Below, one piece after another: positions 6,805 to 15,279 of a stretch of 64,000 nucleotides of DNA; position 1 is the stretch's first letter, and each line of letters begins with the position of its first letter. The notes below the pieces were generated by a model that saw nothing but the letters and a program-made list of their open reading frames with translations, did not search any database and had not been told where the DNA came from. Origin of the DNA: Streptococcus constellatus subsp. constellatus. Lineage in GTDB: Bacteria; Bacillota; Bacilli; Lactobacillales; Streptococcaceae. Position numbers and translations under genes: made by a program. The stretch is taken from NCBI RefSeq assembly GCF_023167545.1, contig NZ_AP014647.1:124001-188000 (forward strand), given 5' to 3'.

Positions 6805-9234
6805 ATGAAACATTCAAAAGCTTTGACAGAAAGTATTGAATCAGCACAGCTATTAGCAAGTCATTTTGAAACGGATTATTTAGAGTCTTGGCAGCTGTTG
6901 ATTGCTATGGCAAATAATCCTTATAGTGTTGCTGGTTCAGTTTTAAATGATTATCCACTTGAAATTGATGATTTTGAAAAGGCGGCTTTTCATATCACGG
7001 GGAAAGTCTATCAACAAGAGGGAGCTTTTACTATTTGGCCGTTTTCTTATCGCATGAAAGTGTTATTTTTGACTGCTGAACAAATTGCAGAGGCGGTTCA
7101 TGCCAAGAACCTTGGGACAGAGCATGTGTTGCTAGCTATGTTATTTGACCGAGGAAGTTTGGCAGCGCGTATTCTTGAATTTATTGGTTTTAGTTACGAA
7201 GATAAAGAAGGTGCTCTACGCATGACAGATCTTCGGAAAAATTTAGAGCATAAGGCAAGCTGGAATAAAGAGGATTTAAAGGCGATTCGTCACCTAAATA
7301 AAAATGCTGCAGCAACAAGACAAACGATGGCTAATATGATGGGAATGCCTCCTGCAACCAGTGGCGGACTAGAAGATTATACTCGTGATCTAACTGAAAT
7401 GGCTCATATGGGCCTTTTAGAACCGGTCATTGGGCGGGATAAAGAGATTTCTCGCATGCTTCAGATTTTAAGTTGCAAGACGAAAAATAATCCAGTTTTG
7501 GTAGGAGATGCAGGAGTTGGGAAGACAGCATTAGCCCTTGGTTTGGCGCAACGTGTGGCAGCTGGTCAAGTTCCAAATGAGCTTGCAAAGATGAGAGTTT
7601 TAGAGCTAGATTTAATGAATGTGGTGGCTGGAACTCGTTTTCGTGGTGATTTTGAGGAACGGATGAAGAATATTATCAATGATATTGAAGCAGATGGACA
7701 TGTCATTCTTTTCATTGATGAGCTTCATACTATTATGGGGTCGGGTAGCGGGATTGACTCGACATTAGATGCAGCGAACATTCTCAAGCCAGCTTTGGCC
7801 AGAGGGACACTCAGAACGGTCGGCGCAACGACACAAGAAGAGTACCAGAAATATATTGAAAAGGACGCAGCTCTTTCACGGCGCTTTGCTAAGGTTGCTA
7901 TTGAAGAGCCAACAGTAGCTGATAGTATTGCGATTTTACAAGGGCTAAAGAAAACTTATGAAGATCACCACAAGGTCGTGATTACGGATTCGGCCATTGA
8001 GACGGCTGTTAAGTATGCTTATCGTTATCTAACAAGCAAACATCTACCGGATTCGGCCATTGATTTGCTAGATGAAGCCGCTGCAACAGTACAAAATAAA
8101 GGTCCGCAAAATCACGTAAAAGCAGAATTAAGTGCAGCAGACGAGGCTTTAATGGCAGGCAATTGGAACAAAGTTAGTACGTTGTTGGAGAAAGAGAGTC
8201 AGCCGATTGTCTATAAATTAAGGGTGAAAGACGAGGATGTTTTGGCAACGCTCAGCAGTTTATCAGGTATTCCCGTGCAAAAGTTGACGCAAACAGATGC
8301 GAAGAAATACCTCAATTTAGAAAAGGAACTGCACAAGCGGGTCATTGGGCAAAATGAAGCAATTTCTGCTATTAGTCGAGCGATTCGGCGCAATCAATCC
8401 GGTATCCGCACTAGCAAGCGTCCAATTGGCTCCTTTATGTTCTTAGGGCCAACCGGAGTCGGAAAAACTGAGCTAGCTAAGGCTTTGGCAGAAGTTCTCT
8501 TTGATGACGAAACAGCACTGATTCGTTTTGATATGAGTGAATACATGGAAAAATTTGCTGCCAGTCGCCTCAATGGAGCGCCTCCAGGTTATGTTGGTTA
8601 TGAAGAAGGGGGCGAATTAACTGAAAAAGTTCGCAATCGTCCGTACTCTGTACTCCTCTTTGATGAGGTAGAAAAAGCACATCCTGATATTTTCAATGTG
8701 CTTCTCCAAGTCTTAGATGACGGGGTGCTGACAGACAGCAAGGGGCGTAAGGTGGATTTTTCCAATACCATTATCATTATGACCAGCAATCTTGGTGCGA
8801 CAAGTTTGCGGGACGACAAGACGGTTGGTTTTGGAGCACGTGATGTTCACTTTGATCATGAAAGCATGGAAAAACGGATGATGGAAGAGCTCAAGAAAAG
8901 TTATCGTCCAGAATTTATTAACCGAATTGATGAAAAGGTTGTTTTTCACAGTTTGACTAGCGAAGACATGCAGGAAGTGGTGAAAATTATGGTGCAACCG
9001 CTCATTTCTAGTCTTGCAGAAAAAGGAATTAAACTCAAATTCCAGCCGAGTGCTTTGAAGCTTCTAGCTCAAGAGGGCTATGATCCTGAAATGGGAGCTC
9101 GTCCATTGCGTCGAATTCTACAAACTCGGGTGGAAGACCATTTATCAGAATTACTTTTAGCAGGTGAGCTAAAAACGGGACAAAGCTTGAAAGTCGGTGT
9201 CAAGGCTGGAAAATTGAAGTTTGAAGTGCTCTGA
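6805..9234 (+). CDS. clpC: ATP-dependent Clp protease ATP-binding subunit ClpC
   Basis: An 809-residue AAA+ unfoldase that feeds substrates to ClpP. Two nucleotide-binding domains are evident: GDAGVGKT (residues 234-241) with Walker B ILFIDE near residue 302, and GPTGVGKT (548-555) with LLFDEVEKAH. GAPPGYVGYEEGG is the pore loop of the second ring. The N-terminal Clp_N repeats (residues ~1-145) are more diverged than in Bacillus ClpC, as in other streptococci, and the middle region is short. It is cotranscribed with ctsR. Confidence 0.95.
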   Translation: MKHSKALTESIESAQLLASHFETDYLESWQLLIAMANNPYSVAGSVLNDYPLEIDDFEKAAFHITGKVYQQEGAFTIWPFSYRMKVLFLTAEQIAEAVHAKNLGTEHVLLAMLFDRGSLAARILEFIGFSYEDKEGALRMTDLRKNLEHKASWNKEDLKAIRHLNKNAAATRQTMANMMGMPPATSGGLEDYTRDLTEMAHMGLLEPVIGRDKEISRMLQILSCKTKNNPVLVGDAGVGKTALALGLAQRVAAGQVPNELAKMRVLELDLMNVVAGTRFRGDFEERMKNIINDIEADGHVILFIDELHTIMGSGSGIDSTLDAANILKPALARGTLRTVGATTQEEYQKYIEKDAALSRRFAKVAIEEPTVADSIAILQGLKKTYEDHHKVVITDSAIETAVKYAYRYLTSKHLPDSAIDLLDEAAATVQNKGPQNHVKAELSAADEALMAGNWNKVSTLLEKESQPIVYKLRVKDEDVLATLSSLSGIPVQKLTQTDAKKYLNLEKELHKRVIGQNEAISAISRAIRRNQSGIRTSKRPIGSFMFLGPTGVGKTELAKALAEVLFDDETALIRFDMSEYMEKFAASRLNGAPPGYVGYEEGGELTEKVRNRPYSVLLFDEVEKAHPDIFNVLLQVLDDGVLTDSKGRKVDFSNTIIIMTSNLGATSLRDDKTVGFGARDVHFDHESMEKRMMEELKKSYRPEFINRIDEKVVFHSLTSEDMQEVVKIMVQPLISSLAEKGIKLKFQPSALKLLAQEGYDPEMGARPLRRILQTRVEDHLSELLLAGELKTGQSLKVGVKAGKLKFEVL

Positions 9235-9280
9235 GTTTTTATTCGAAGCATTCATCAGGGAATAGATAAGGTATTTTAAT

Positions 9281-9721
9281 ATGAACATTCGTGAAATGGT
9301 AGAAGCAGATTACGACCAAGTTTACCAATTATGGCTGTCATGTGCAGGTATGGGCTTAAATCATTTGGATGATTTTAAGGAGGGAATTGCACAGTTTCTA
9401 AAAAGAAACCCTCAAACTTGTCTGGTAGCAGTAGAAAATCAACTAATTCTTGGAGCGATTTTAGTTGGCTTTGATGGTCGAAGGGCGTATATCTATCATA
9501 CAGCTGTTCATCCGCATTACCGTAGGAGAGGGATTGCTCGACAGTTGGTTGAAACAGTTTTAACTGTCTTAGATGAGTTGAAAATTCATAAGGTTGCCTT
9601 GGTTGTCTTTAAAAGGAATGTAGAAGGAAACAAGTTTTGGGAGAAATTAGGATTCTCTGTTCGAGAAGATCTCATTTACCGCAATCAACCAAGGACTGAA
9701 ATGGTTCGGCTGGATACCTAG
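9281..9721 (+). CDS. GNAT-family N-acetyltransferase
   Basis: A 146-residue GNAT enzyme transferring acetyl from acetyl-CoA to an unknown amine. The acetyl-CoA binding motif A is clear: HTAVHPHYRRRGIARQLVE (about residues 74-92, with the R/Q-x-x-G-x-A core), and the C-terminal WEKLGFSVRED is motif B. It resembles the YpeA/RimI-like branch. It follows clpC by 46 bp but has no obvious link to it. The substrate cannot be read from sequence. Confidence 0.8.
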   Translation: MNIREMVEADYDQVYQLWLSCAGMGLNHLDDFKEGIAQFLKRNPQTCLVAVENQLILGAILVGFDGRRAYIYHTAVHPHYRRRGIARQLVETVLTVLDELKIHKVALVVFKRNVEGNKFWEKLGFSVREDLIYRNQPRTEMVRLDT

Positions 9722-9735
9722 TAGAAATGACTAAT

Positions 9736-9786
9736 AAAAAACATCAATCATTTAGGAATAATTTCCCAGATGATTGGTGTTTTTTT
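9736..9786. terminator. Bidirectional terminator between the acetyltransferase and dusB
   Basis: A 16-bp inverted repeat (AAAAAACATCAATCAT at 9736-9751 with ATGATTGGTGTTTTTT at 9770-9785, one G-U) with an 18-nt loop. It lies between convergent genes. Confidence 0.8.
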
Positions 9787-9791
9787 AATGT

Positions 9792-10763
9792 TTAAACTTG
9801 TAGCAATTCTTCAATTTCTGCAAGGCTGTTGGCTTGGGAAATAGCGCTGCGGAGTTTGGCAGCTCCTGCCGTTCCGCGGAGGTAATGAGGTGCTAAGCCA
9901 CGAAATTCTCTAATGGCGATATGCTCGCCCTTGAGGTTAATTAGACGTTTCAAATGATCGTAAGCGACTTGCATTTTATCCTCAAAGCTGAGATCAGGCA
10001 GGATTTCTCCTGTTTCAAAATAGTGGTTAATCTGATGAAAGAGATACGGATTGCCCATAGCAGCGCGCCCAATCATGACAGCGTCAGCACCGACTTCTTC
10101 TATACGCTGTTGAGCATCTTGAACAGTACGAATATCGCCATTGGCAATAAAAGGAATCTTGGTTAAGGCTTGCGCAACATTGTGGAGGGTTTCAAGATCA
10201 GCGTGCCCAGTGTACATCTGCTCGCGTGTACGACCGTGCATAGCAAGAGCCGCCACACCAGCAGCTTCAGCTGCAAGGGCATTTTCCACAGCTAGTGAGG
10301 CATCTGCCCAACCAGTACGCATTTTCACGGTCAACGGAATATCTAGAACAGAACGAACTTTATTGATAATAGAATAGATTTTTTCTGGATCTTTGAGCCA
10401 TTTTGCTCCAGCTTCGTTTTTGACAATTTTATTGACAGGACAGCCCATATTGATATCCACAATATCTGTTTGGGTATTTTCTTGGATAAATTCGGCAGCG
10501 CGCGCCAAACTATCTTCGTCACTCCCAAACAACTGAATGGAAACGGGATGTTCTTCTTCGTCAATATGCAACATATGGAGTGTCTTTTTGTTATTGTATT
10601 GAATGCCCTTGTCTGAGACCATTTCCATGACGACAAGTCCTGCGCCAAGCTCTTTTGCAATCGTCCGAAAAGCTGAATTGGTGACGCCTGCCATGGGAGC
10701 AAGAACAGTCCGGTTGGGAATTTTTACATCACCAATCAAAAAAGCGGTATTAAGATTTGTCAC
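9792..10763 (-). CDS. dusB: tRNA-dihydrouridine synthase DusB
   Basis: An FMN enzyme that reduces uridines in the D-loop of tRNA. The TIM-barrel signatures are present: [14 protein letters not shown] near the N terminus, [16 protein letters not shown] with the catalytic Cys, the [12 protein letters not shown] segment, and [18 protein letters not shown] for phosphate binding. I start it at GTG 10763 (VTNLNTAF...), 9 nt after GGAGG, giving 323 residues; the longer open frame upstream runs through hslO and has no sense as a protein. It overlaps the end of hslO by 14 bp, so the two are translationally coupled. Confidence 0.92.
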   Translation of the reverse strand: MTNLNTAFLIGDVKIPNRTVLAPMAGVTNSAFRTIAKELGAGLVVMEMVSDKGIQYNNKKTLHMLHIDEEEHPVSIQLFGSDEDSLARAAEFIQENTQTDIVDINMGCPVNKIVKNEAGAKWLKDPEKIYSIINKVRSVLDIPLTVKMRTGWADASLAVENALAAEAAGVAALAMHGRTREQMYTGHADLETLHNVAQALTKIPFIANGDIRTVQDAQQRIEEVGADAVMIGRAAMGNPYLFHQINHYFETGEILPDLSFEDKMQVAYDHLKRLINLKGEHIAIREFRGLAPHYLRGTAGAAKLRSAISQANSLAEIEELLQV

Positions 10764-11622
10764 GAATGAGTTCCTCCAAGTCTTTTTCGTCAAAATGATA
10801 TGTGCTTTGGCAGAATTGGCAAGTGATTTCAGCGCCGTGGTCTTCATCTCGCATTTCTTCAAGATCTGACTTAGGTAGGCTTGAGAGGGCATTTAAAAAC
10901 CGTTCTTTGCTGCAATCACATTGGAAGCGGAGCTCTTCTTCTGACAAGCGTTTGTAGGGTTCGTTGCCATAGATAGCTGAAAGCAAGGCTTCAATATGGT
11001 TTTCAGATTCCAAAAGTGTTGAAATAGCAGGCATTTCTTGGATTCGTTTTTCAAAGCGGGTGATTTCTTCTTCTTTGGCACCAGGGAGAACTTGCAAGAG
11101 AAATCCGCCAGCAACCTTGACCTTGTCGTTGGTATCTAGTAGTACATTCAAGCCAATGGCTGAAGGAGTCTGTTGACTTTCTGTTAGATAGAATGCAAGG
11201 TCTTCTCCAATCTCACCAGAAACGAGTGGAGTCATAGAATGATAAGGATTTCCAGTTCCATAATCCGTAATAACGAGAAATTCGCCATTTCCAACGAATG
11301 GTCCAACCAACACTTCACCTGTTGCAGTTTTTTTAATGTCCACACCGGAATTTTGCACATAGCCTTTGACAGTACCTTTTGTATCTGCGACGGTGATAAT
11401 CGCACCAAGGGAGCTTGTCCCTAGTACTTTGACGGTGATTTTTGTATCTCCTTTTTCGTTTGCGGCAAGGATTTGACTGGCAATGAGTGTGCGACCTAAC
11501 GCTACGGTTGAGCTAGCAAGGGTCTGGTGTTTTTCCTGAGCTGTTCGAACAGTTTCGGTACTATCTAGTACATAAGCTCGGAAAGCTCCGTTTTCTGAAA
11601 TAGTTTTAATAATCTTATCCAT
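10750..11622 (-). CDS. hslO: Redox-regulated chaperone Hsp33
   Basis: A 290-residue Hsp33, a holdase switched on by oxidation. The C-terminal zinc switch is complete: C235-x-C237 and C268-x-x-C271. The start is the ATG of [17 protein letters not shown]; upstream in-frame residues are intergenic. The ribosome binding site is poor (AAAAGG directly before the ATG), suggesting modest translation. It is the first gene of an hslO-dusB pair, an order found in other streptococci. Confidence 0.92.
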   Translation of the reverse strand: MDKIIKTISENGAFRAYVLDSTETVRTAQEKHQTLASSTVALGRTLIASQILAANEKGDTKITVKVLGTSSLGAIITVADTKGTVKGYVQNSGVDIKKTATGEVLVGPFVGNGEFLVITDYGTGNPYHSMTPLVSGEIGEDLAFYLTESQQTPSAIGLNVLLDTNDKVKVAGGFLLQVLPGAKEEEITRFEKRIQEMPAISTLLESENHIEALLSAIYGNEPYKRLSEEELRFQCDCSKERFLNALSSLPKSDLEEMRDEDHGAEITCQFCQSTYHFDEKDLEELIRDKS

Positions 11623-11650
11623 ACCTTTTATTGTAACATAAAAAAGAAAA

Positions 11651-11708
11651 GGGAGCGGGACAAAAATCAGTATTTCGTAAGAAAGTGACTTTGTTGTCCT
11701 GCCCCGCA
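11651..11708. repeat. Imperfect intergenic stem-loop with GGGACAAAA / GTCC-CCCGC ends
   Basis: GCGGGACAAA at 11655 pairs imperfectly with TTGTTGTCCTGCCCCGC ending near 11708. Its GGGACAAA end resembles the larger hairpin at 24967-25155 and the ends of the IS1182 element. Streptococcal chromosomes carry many such intergenic GGGACA hairpins. Confidence 0.5.
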
Positions 11709-11830
11709 CCATTGACGAGGTTGGTCATTATTTACATAGCAAAGAGTTAGTGCTATATACTGTTACTTTGTTTGGATGAAACAGCATACCACAAGAGTTT
11801 ATTTTTGTATTACGTCTATGTTTCAGCTCG

Positions 11831-13102
11831 TTATGTTTCACTTGTAGTCGGTTTATCCACTTCTTTTTGGATTTCTTTTCCCTGATTTAGCAAAGCTTGG
11901 ATAATTTTTTGGTCGCGTAGTTTAACAGAGTCATTAATGGTTTCAGCGGATTTGATTACAGTTGCTTCAAGGAGAGCGCGTTTTTCCCGCCCTTTATCAA
12001 TGGCAGAGATGATTCCTTGGTTTTGAGCGACTAAGCTTTCAGCTAATTTGGTAACGGATTCGACAGCGATTGTTGGATTTTGGGAAATCCTCTCCATTTG
12101 TGGAATGATTTCTTTGCTGGTTTCAGCTAGCATTTGCAGCGCTGCATTGTTGGCATTAGAAATAGCGTCTGCTACTTGACCAGATTTCATTGATTGCTGC
12201 AGGATTCCTAGTTGAGCGATAGAGAGCTTCATAGTCGGAATGGTATTGCGACGGAGCATGCCAAGTTTTTGGCGCATATCAGAAGATACTTTTACGAGAT
12301 TACGCATTTGCGGGGTAGTGGCCCAAGCGACATATAGACGGCTGATGTATTCTGTATGTTGTTGTTCCAATGTATTAACAACCTCAGTTAAGCGAGCCAA
12401 TTCTTGTGATTTGGTTTGGTAATCGAGAGTGGCAGTATCTAATTGTGCCACCTCATTTTGAAGAGTCGAGGCACGCGCACCAGCTTCTTTTTGAGTGGCT
12501 TCGATAAAGGAAATGACACCGACTAGATTTTCAATGGATTTGGTGTTATCTTCAATTAACATTTCGGCAGAAACGATATTTCGTGCGAGCAGATCTTCTT
12601 GCTTGACGACAGTGGCAGCCATACTATCCATTTTTTGCTCAATATTTTGTGAATCAAAATAGAACTCTTGCAAGGTGTTCTTACTTTGTTTAAAGAGTTT
12701 TTCTAAAAAATTTGGCTTTTTATCTAGTTCTGCAATTTGAGTATCCTTATATTTAGCAACAAAACCATTTAACTCTTTGTTGGTGTTTTTTAACAATTCA
12801 TCTACTTGTGGGATTTGAAGTTTCTTTTGTTCGGCTAAAATGCGATTAACAGTATTATTAACTTCTTCGACTGCAGCCTGCCCAAAATCTAAAAGAGTAT
12901 TTTGATCGGAAATAAAGTTATTTAGCAGCTGAGGGACTTTTGCTATGATCGCATCTTGTTGTTCAGGAGTTAATTTCTCCAAAAAGTTCATCTGTCCGTT
13001 TGCTTGTGTTTCGGTTGATTCGATGATTTCAGTAGTTCTGTCTGTTTTGGAAATGGCATTATTAGCGATTTTGTCGATGTCAAAGTTAAATTCTTGGCTC
13101 AT
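11831..13102 (-). CDS. telA: TelA/KlaA-family protein (toxic anion resistance family)
   Basis: A 423-residue soluble, largely alpha-helical protein of the TelA family. This family was named for plasmid tellurite resistance but is widespread in Firmicutes, where it is tied to cell-envelope stress. Long coiled-coil stretches fill residues ~90-290, and the family region QKLGMLRRNTIPTMKLSIAQL is recognisable near residues 278-298. It is preceded 18 bp upstream by the xpaC-like gene; telA and xpaC are commonly paired. The precise role is unknown, so resistance to tellurite should not be assumed. Confidence 0.85.
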   Translation of the reverse strand: MSQEFNFDIDKIANNAISKTDRTTEIIESTETQANGQMNFLEKLTPEQQDAIIAKVPQLLNNFISDQNTLLDFGQAAVEEVNNTVNRILAEQKKLQIPQVDELLKNTNKELNGFVAKYKDTQIAELDKKPNFLEKLFKQSKNTLQEFYFDSQNIEQKMDSMAATVVKQEDLLARNIVSAEMLIEDNTKSIENLVGVISFIEATQKEAGARASTLQNEVAQLDTATLDYQTKSQELARLTEVVNTLEQQHTEYISRLYVAWATTPQMRNLVKVSSDMRQKLGMLRRNTIPTMKLSIAQLGILQQSMKSGQVADAISNANNAALQMLAETSKEIIPQMERISQNPTIAVESVTKLAESLVAQNQGIISAIDKGREKRALLEATVIKSAETINDSVKLRDQKIIQALLNQGKEIQKEVDKPTTSET

Positions 13103-13120
13103 AAGGTCTCCTTTTGATGG

Positions 13121-13939
13121 TTATAGTTCGGTATTGGGTTCTTTTTTACTTAAAATCCTCAAGCTGATATCAAAATCTCGTAGATCTGCTTCATTGAGTT
13201 GACGGAGTGTTTCATCCAAGTCTAAATCAAACTGCTCAATAGCTGCTTTGGCGCTAGAAAGTCGTTCTTCTGCATTATAAAAATCTTTCGGTGAAGTCTT
13301 GATTTTTAGGTAGCCTTCCAAAATATCCTCATAATGCTCCATTTGAGACTGATGGATCGCAGTTAATTCTTCCTTGTTGTTGCTTTCTGACTGAGAAATT
13401 TTCTTGAGAATCGCTTCGTGGTCGATTTGAATATTGTGAATAGTTTCAAGTAATTCAGGTGCTAATTCCTCCAAGTTTGATTTTAAACTTTCGGAAGTTT
13501 GAGCGCGAAGATTGTGTAGTTGCTCATGGATATCGGTTGTTACATTTTGCACTTTCCGTTGAATTCGCTGGTAAATTTCAGGCGAGATATATTTTTTTAA
13601 GGTGTCAGCTCGGCCTTGAATATAACTCAATTGAGGCAAGAGCTGGTCAGCTAATTGTTGGTAATTTGCATAAGATTTTTCTTTCAGATAATTGTCCAGC
13701 TGTTTGATTCGACTATCTGCAGCTCTGATTTCCTGTTTCAAATCTTCAATTTGCTGACTGGCGCTGGGCTCTGTGATTTTTTTCGGTTTATGAGTTGCAT
13801 AGTAGTAAATTCCGTAGCCTATGCCGATGGAAAGAAGGATTGGAATGAGGTACTGTATAATAATACCAACTGCGATAAGAATAAGCAGTATACCGATCCA
13901 TCTTCTAGAACGTACATTGTTATAATTTCTTCTGGGCAT
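13121..13939 (-). CDS. XpaC-like membrane-anchored coiled-coil protein
   Basis: A 272-residue protein of the XpaC family (annotated after a Bacillus protein involved in hydrolysis of 5-bromo-4-chloroindolyl phosphate). A basic N terminus (MPRRNYNNVRSRRW) is followed by a double hydrophobic stretch (residues ~15-48), then a long helical region to the C terminus predicted to be cytoplasmic coiled coil. It precedes telA in a two-gene operon. No catalytic motif is visible and the enzymatic name is historical. Confidence 0.75.
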   Translation of the reverse strand: MPRRNYNNVRSRRWIGILLILIAVGIIIQYLIPILLSIGIGYGIYYYATHKPKKITEPSASQQIEDLKQEIRAADSRIKQLDNYLKEKSYANYQQLADQLLPQLSYIQGRADTLKKYISPEIYQRIQRKVQNVTTDIHEQLHNLRAQTSESLKSNLEELAPELLETIHNIQIDHEAILKKISQSESNNKEELTAIHQSQMEHYEDILEGYLKIKTSPKDFYNAEERLSSAKAAIEQFDLDLDETLRQLNEADLRDFDISLRILSKKEPNTEL

Positions 13940-14079
13940 AAATTATCTAATCCTGTTTCTTCTGAAATTTCTAAGTCTATTTTAGCATAAAAATGTATAA
14001 AAGACGGTACTGAATGATATGTTTAATAAAAAGTTTAGTTGAGTATAAGCAGAGGCTAGCAAGATTTTTCAAAAAATTC

Positions 14080-14110
14080 TTGACTTCGAGTTGACTCTAA
14101 GGTATATAAC
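14080..14110 (+). promoter_or_regulatory. MerR-type (NmlR/AdhR-like) promoter with 19-bp spacer
   Basis: TTGACT (14080-14085) and TATAAC (14105-14110) are 19 bp apart, the stretched spacing used by MerR-family activators. The spacer region holds the dyad CTTCGAGTTGACTCTAAG (14084-14101), very close to the operator of thiol-stress regulators of the NmlR/AdhR branch. The gene it drove is now a pseudogene. No NmlR gene lies in this window. Confidence 0.7.
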
Positions 14111-14156
14111 GAAAATATAACTGTTTCATCTTTTTAATAGAGAAAGGGGAAATAAG

Positions 14157-14477
14157 ATGAAGGCAGCAGTATTTGTGAAGCTGGGGAGAATGGAAGTATA
14201 GGAAGTTGCGCGTCCAGGTGCTATTGTCGGACGAGTCGGCGTACCTCATACAGGAGACATCAATATTGGTGACTATTGGATGGTTAACTTGGCAATGGCT
14301 GGCGGACCAGCTTCTTGCACCACTTATGACAAAGAAGTCTTGCTAAAAGCAGTTCTAGACGGTCAAATCAATCCTGGAAAAGTGTTCACTCAATCTTACA
14401 AATTGGACGAGATTGACCAAGCCTACAAAGACATGGCTGACAGAAAAACGATTAAAGCTATGATTGTGATGGAGTAA
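14157..14477 (+). pseudogene. Remnant of a zinc-dependent alcohol dehydrogenase
   Basis: The reading frame starts MKAAVFVKLGRMEV, the usual beginning of medium-chain zinc alcohol dehydrogenases, and hits an in-frame TAG at codon 15 (14199-14201). The frame resumes and soon joins the family's C-terminal region (GQINPGKVFTQSYKLDEID...). About 106 codons remain of a normal ~345, so the zinc-binding and NAD-binding middle has been deleted. AAAGGGGA precedes the ATG. The MerR-type promoter upstream is intact. In other bacteria NmlR-type operators drive adhC-like aldehyde detoxification genes, which fits the remnant. Confidence 0.85.
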
Positions 14478-14633
14478 GAGCGGTTCCTATTTTTGCAATT
14501 CAATCTCAATTTAATGAGCGGTCGACGACATTGTCTCGATCACTTTTTTATCGTTTGCATTTTTGCCCCAAAGTTCTCAAATATCTTAATTTTTGGTAAA
14601 ATAAAAGAAAAATGGGTTAGAAAGAGGAAAGCG

Positions 14634-15191
14634 ATGTCCTTAACTAGTCAAATTATTACAGCCGAATTTCCGGATTTAGAAAAAGTAGAACAACTCAATA
14701 CAGAAGCCTTTCCTGAGGAGGAGCGTGCACCGCTATCCGAGTTGCTACGCTATGGAGATGGGGAATATTCTCATTTTTTTGCCTTTTATGATGGCAATGA
14801 ATTTGTCGGTTTTGCCTTTTCAGTTTACAATGAAAGAGCCTTTTATATCAGCTTTTTTGCGATTATGCCTCATTTGCGTAGTCATGGTTATGGCGGGAAG
14901 ATTATTGATAAGTTGGTGGATTTTTATCAAAGAACCATGGTTTTAGAAGTAGAACGTCTGGATGAGCCTTGTGATAATCTAGAACAACGAAAAGCTCGAA
15001 TGGATTTCTACAAGCGAAACGGTTTTTGCTCTTCGCACGCCTATTTAGAATACGATGGGTTGAGTTTTGAAATCCTTTATAAAGGAGCGTTTTTTGATGA
15101 GGAAGCCTATCGGGACATTTTCAAAAAGATTCAAGAAGATGGCTATTTTGAATTTGAAATCAAACATGGTCATGGAAGAGACTGGGAGTAA
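14634..15191 (+). CDS. GNAT-family acetyltransferase
   Basis: A 185-residue acetyltransferase-like protein. I start it at ATG 14634 (MSLTSQIITAEFPDLEK), after AGAGGAAAG; the open frame extends upstream but without a site or homology. The acetyl-CoA region is FFAIMPHLRSHGYGGKIIDKLVDFY (start near residue 78) with the R-x-x-G-x-G core, and RMDFYKRNGFCSSHAYLEYDG is the C-terminal motif. The substrate is unknown. It stands alone, ending in the terminator at 15241-15267 shared with convergent gshF. Confidence 0.8.
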   Translation: MSLTSQIITAEFPDLEKVEQLNTEAFPEEERAPLSELLRYGDGEYSHFFAFYDGNEFVGFAFSVYNERAFYISFFAIMPHLRSHGYGGKIIDKLVDFYQRTMVLEVERLDEPCDNLEQRKARMDFYKRNGFCSSHAYLEYDGLSFEILYKGAFFDEEAYRDIFKKIQEDGYFEFEIKHGHGRDWE

Positions 15192-15240
15192 GCTGCGAAG
15201 CATTATCAAACCGTTCTATTTTTATGCGAAAGTTATATAT

Positions 15241-15267
15241 AAAAACGAGCTGTTTTGCTCGTTTTTT
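15241..15267. terminator. Bidirectional terminator between the acetyltransferase and gshF
   Basis: Perfect 10-bp stem (AAAAACGAGC / GCTCGTTTTT), 6-nt loop, between convergent genes. Confidence 0.85.
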
Positions 15268-15279
15268 GTGGTATAAAGA

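Noticed and set aside
10343..10702. A 119-codon minus-strand ORF inside dusB
   Set aside because: Out-of-frame shadow of dusB, whose conserved motifs lie in the other frame.
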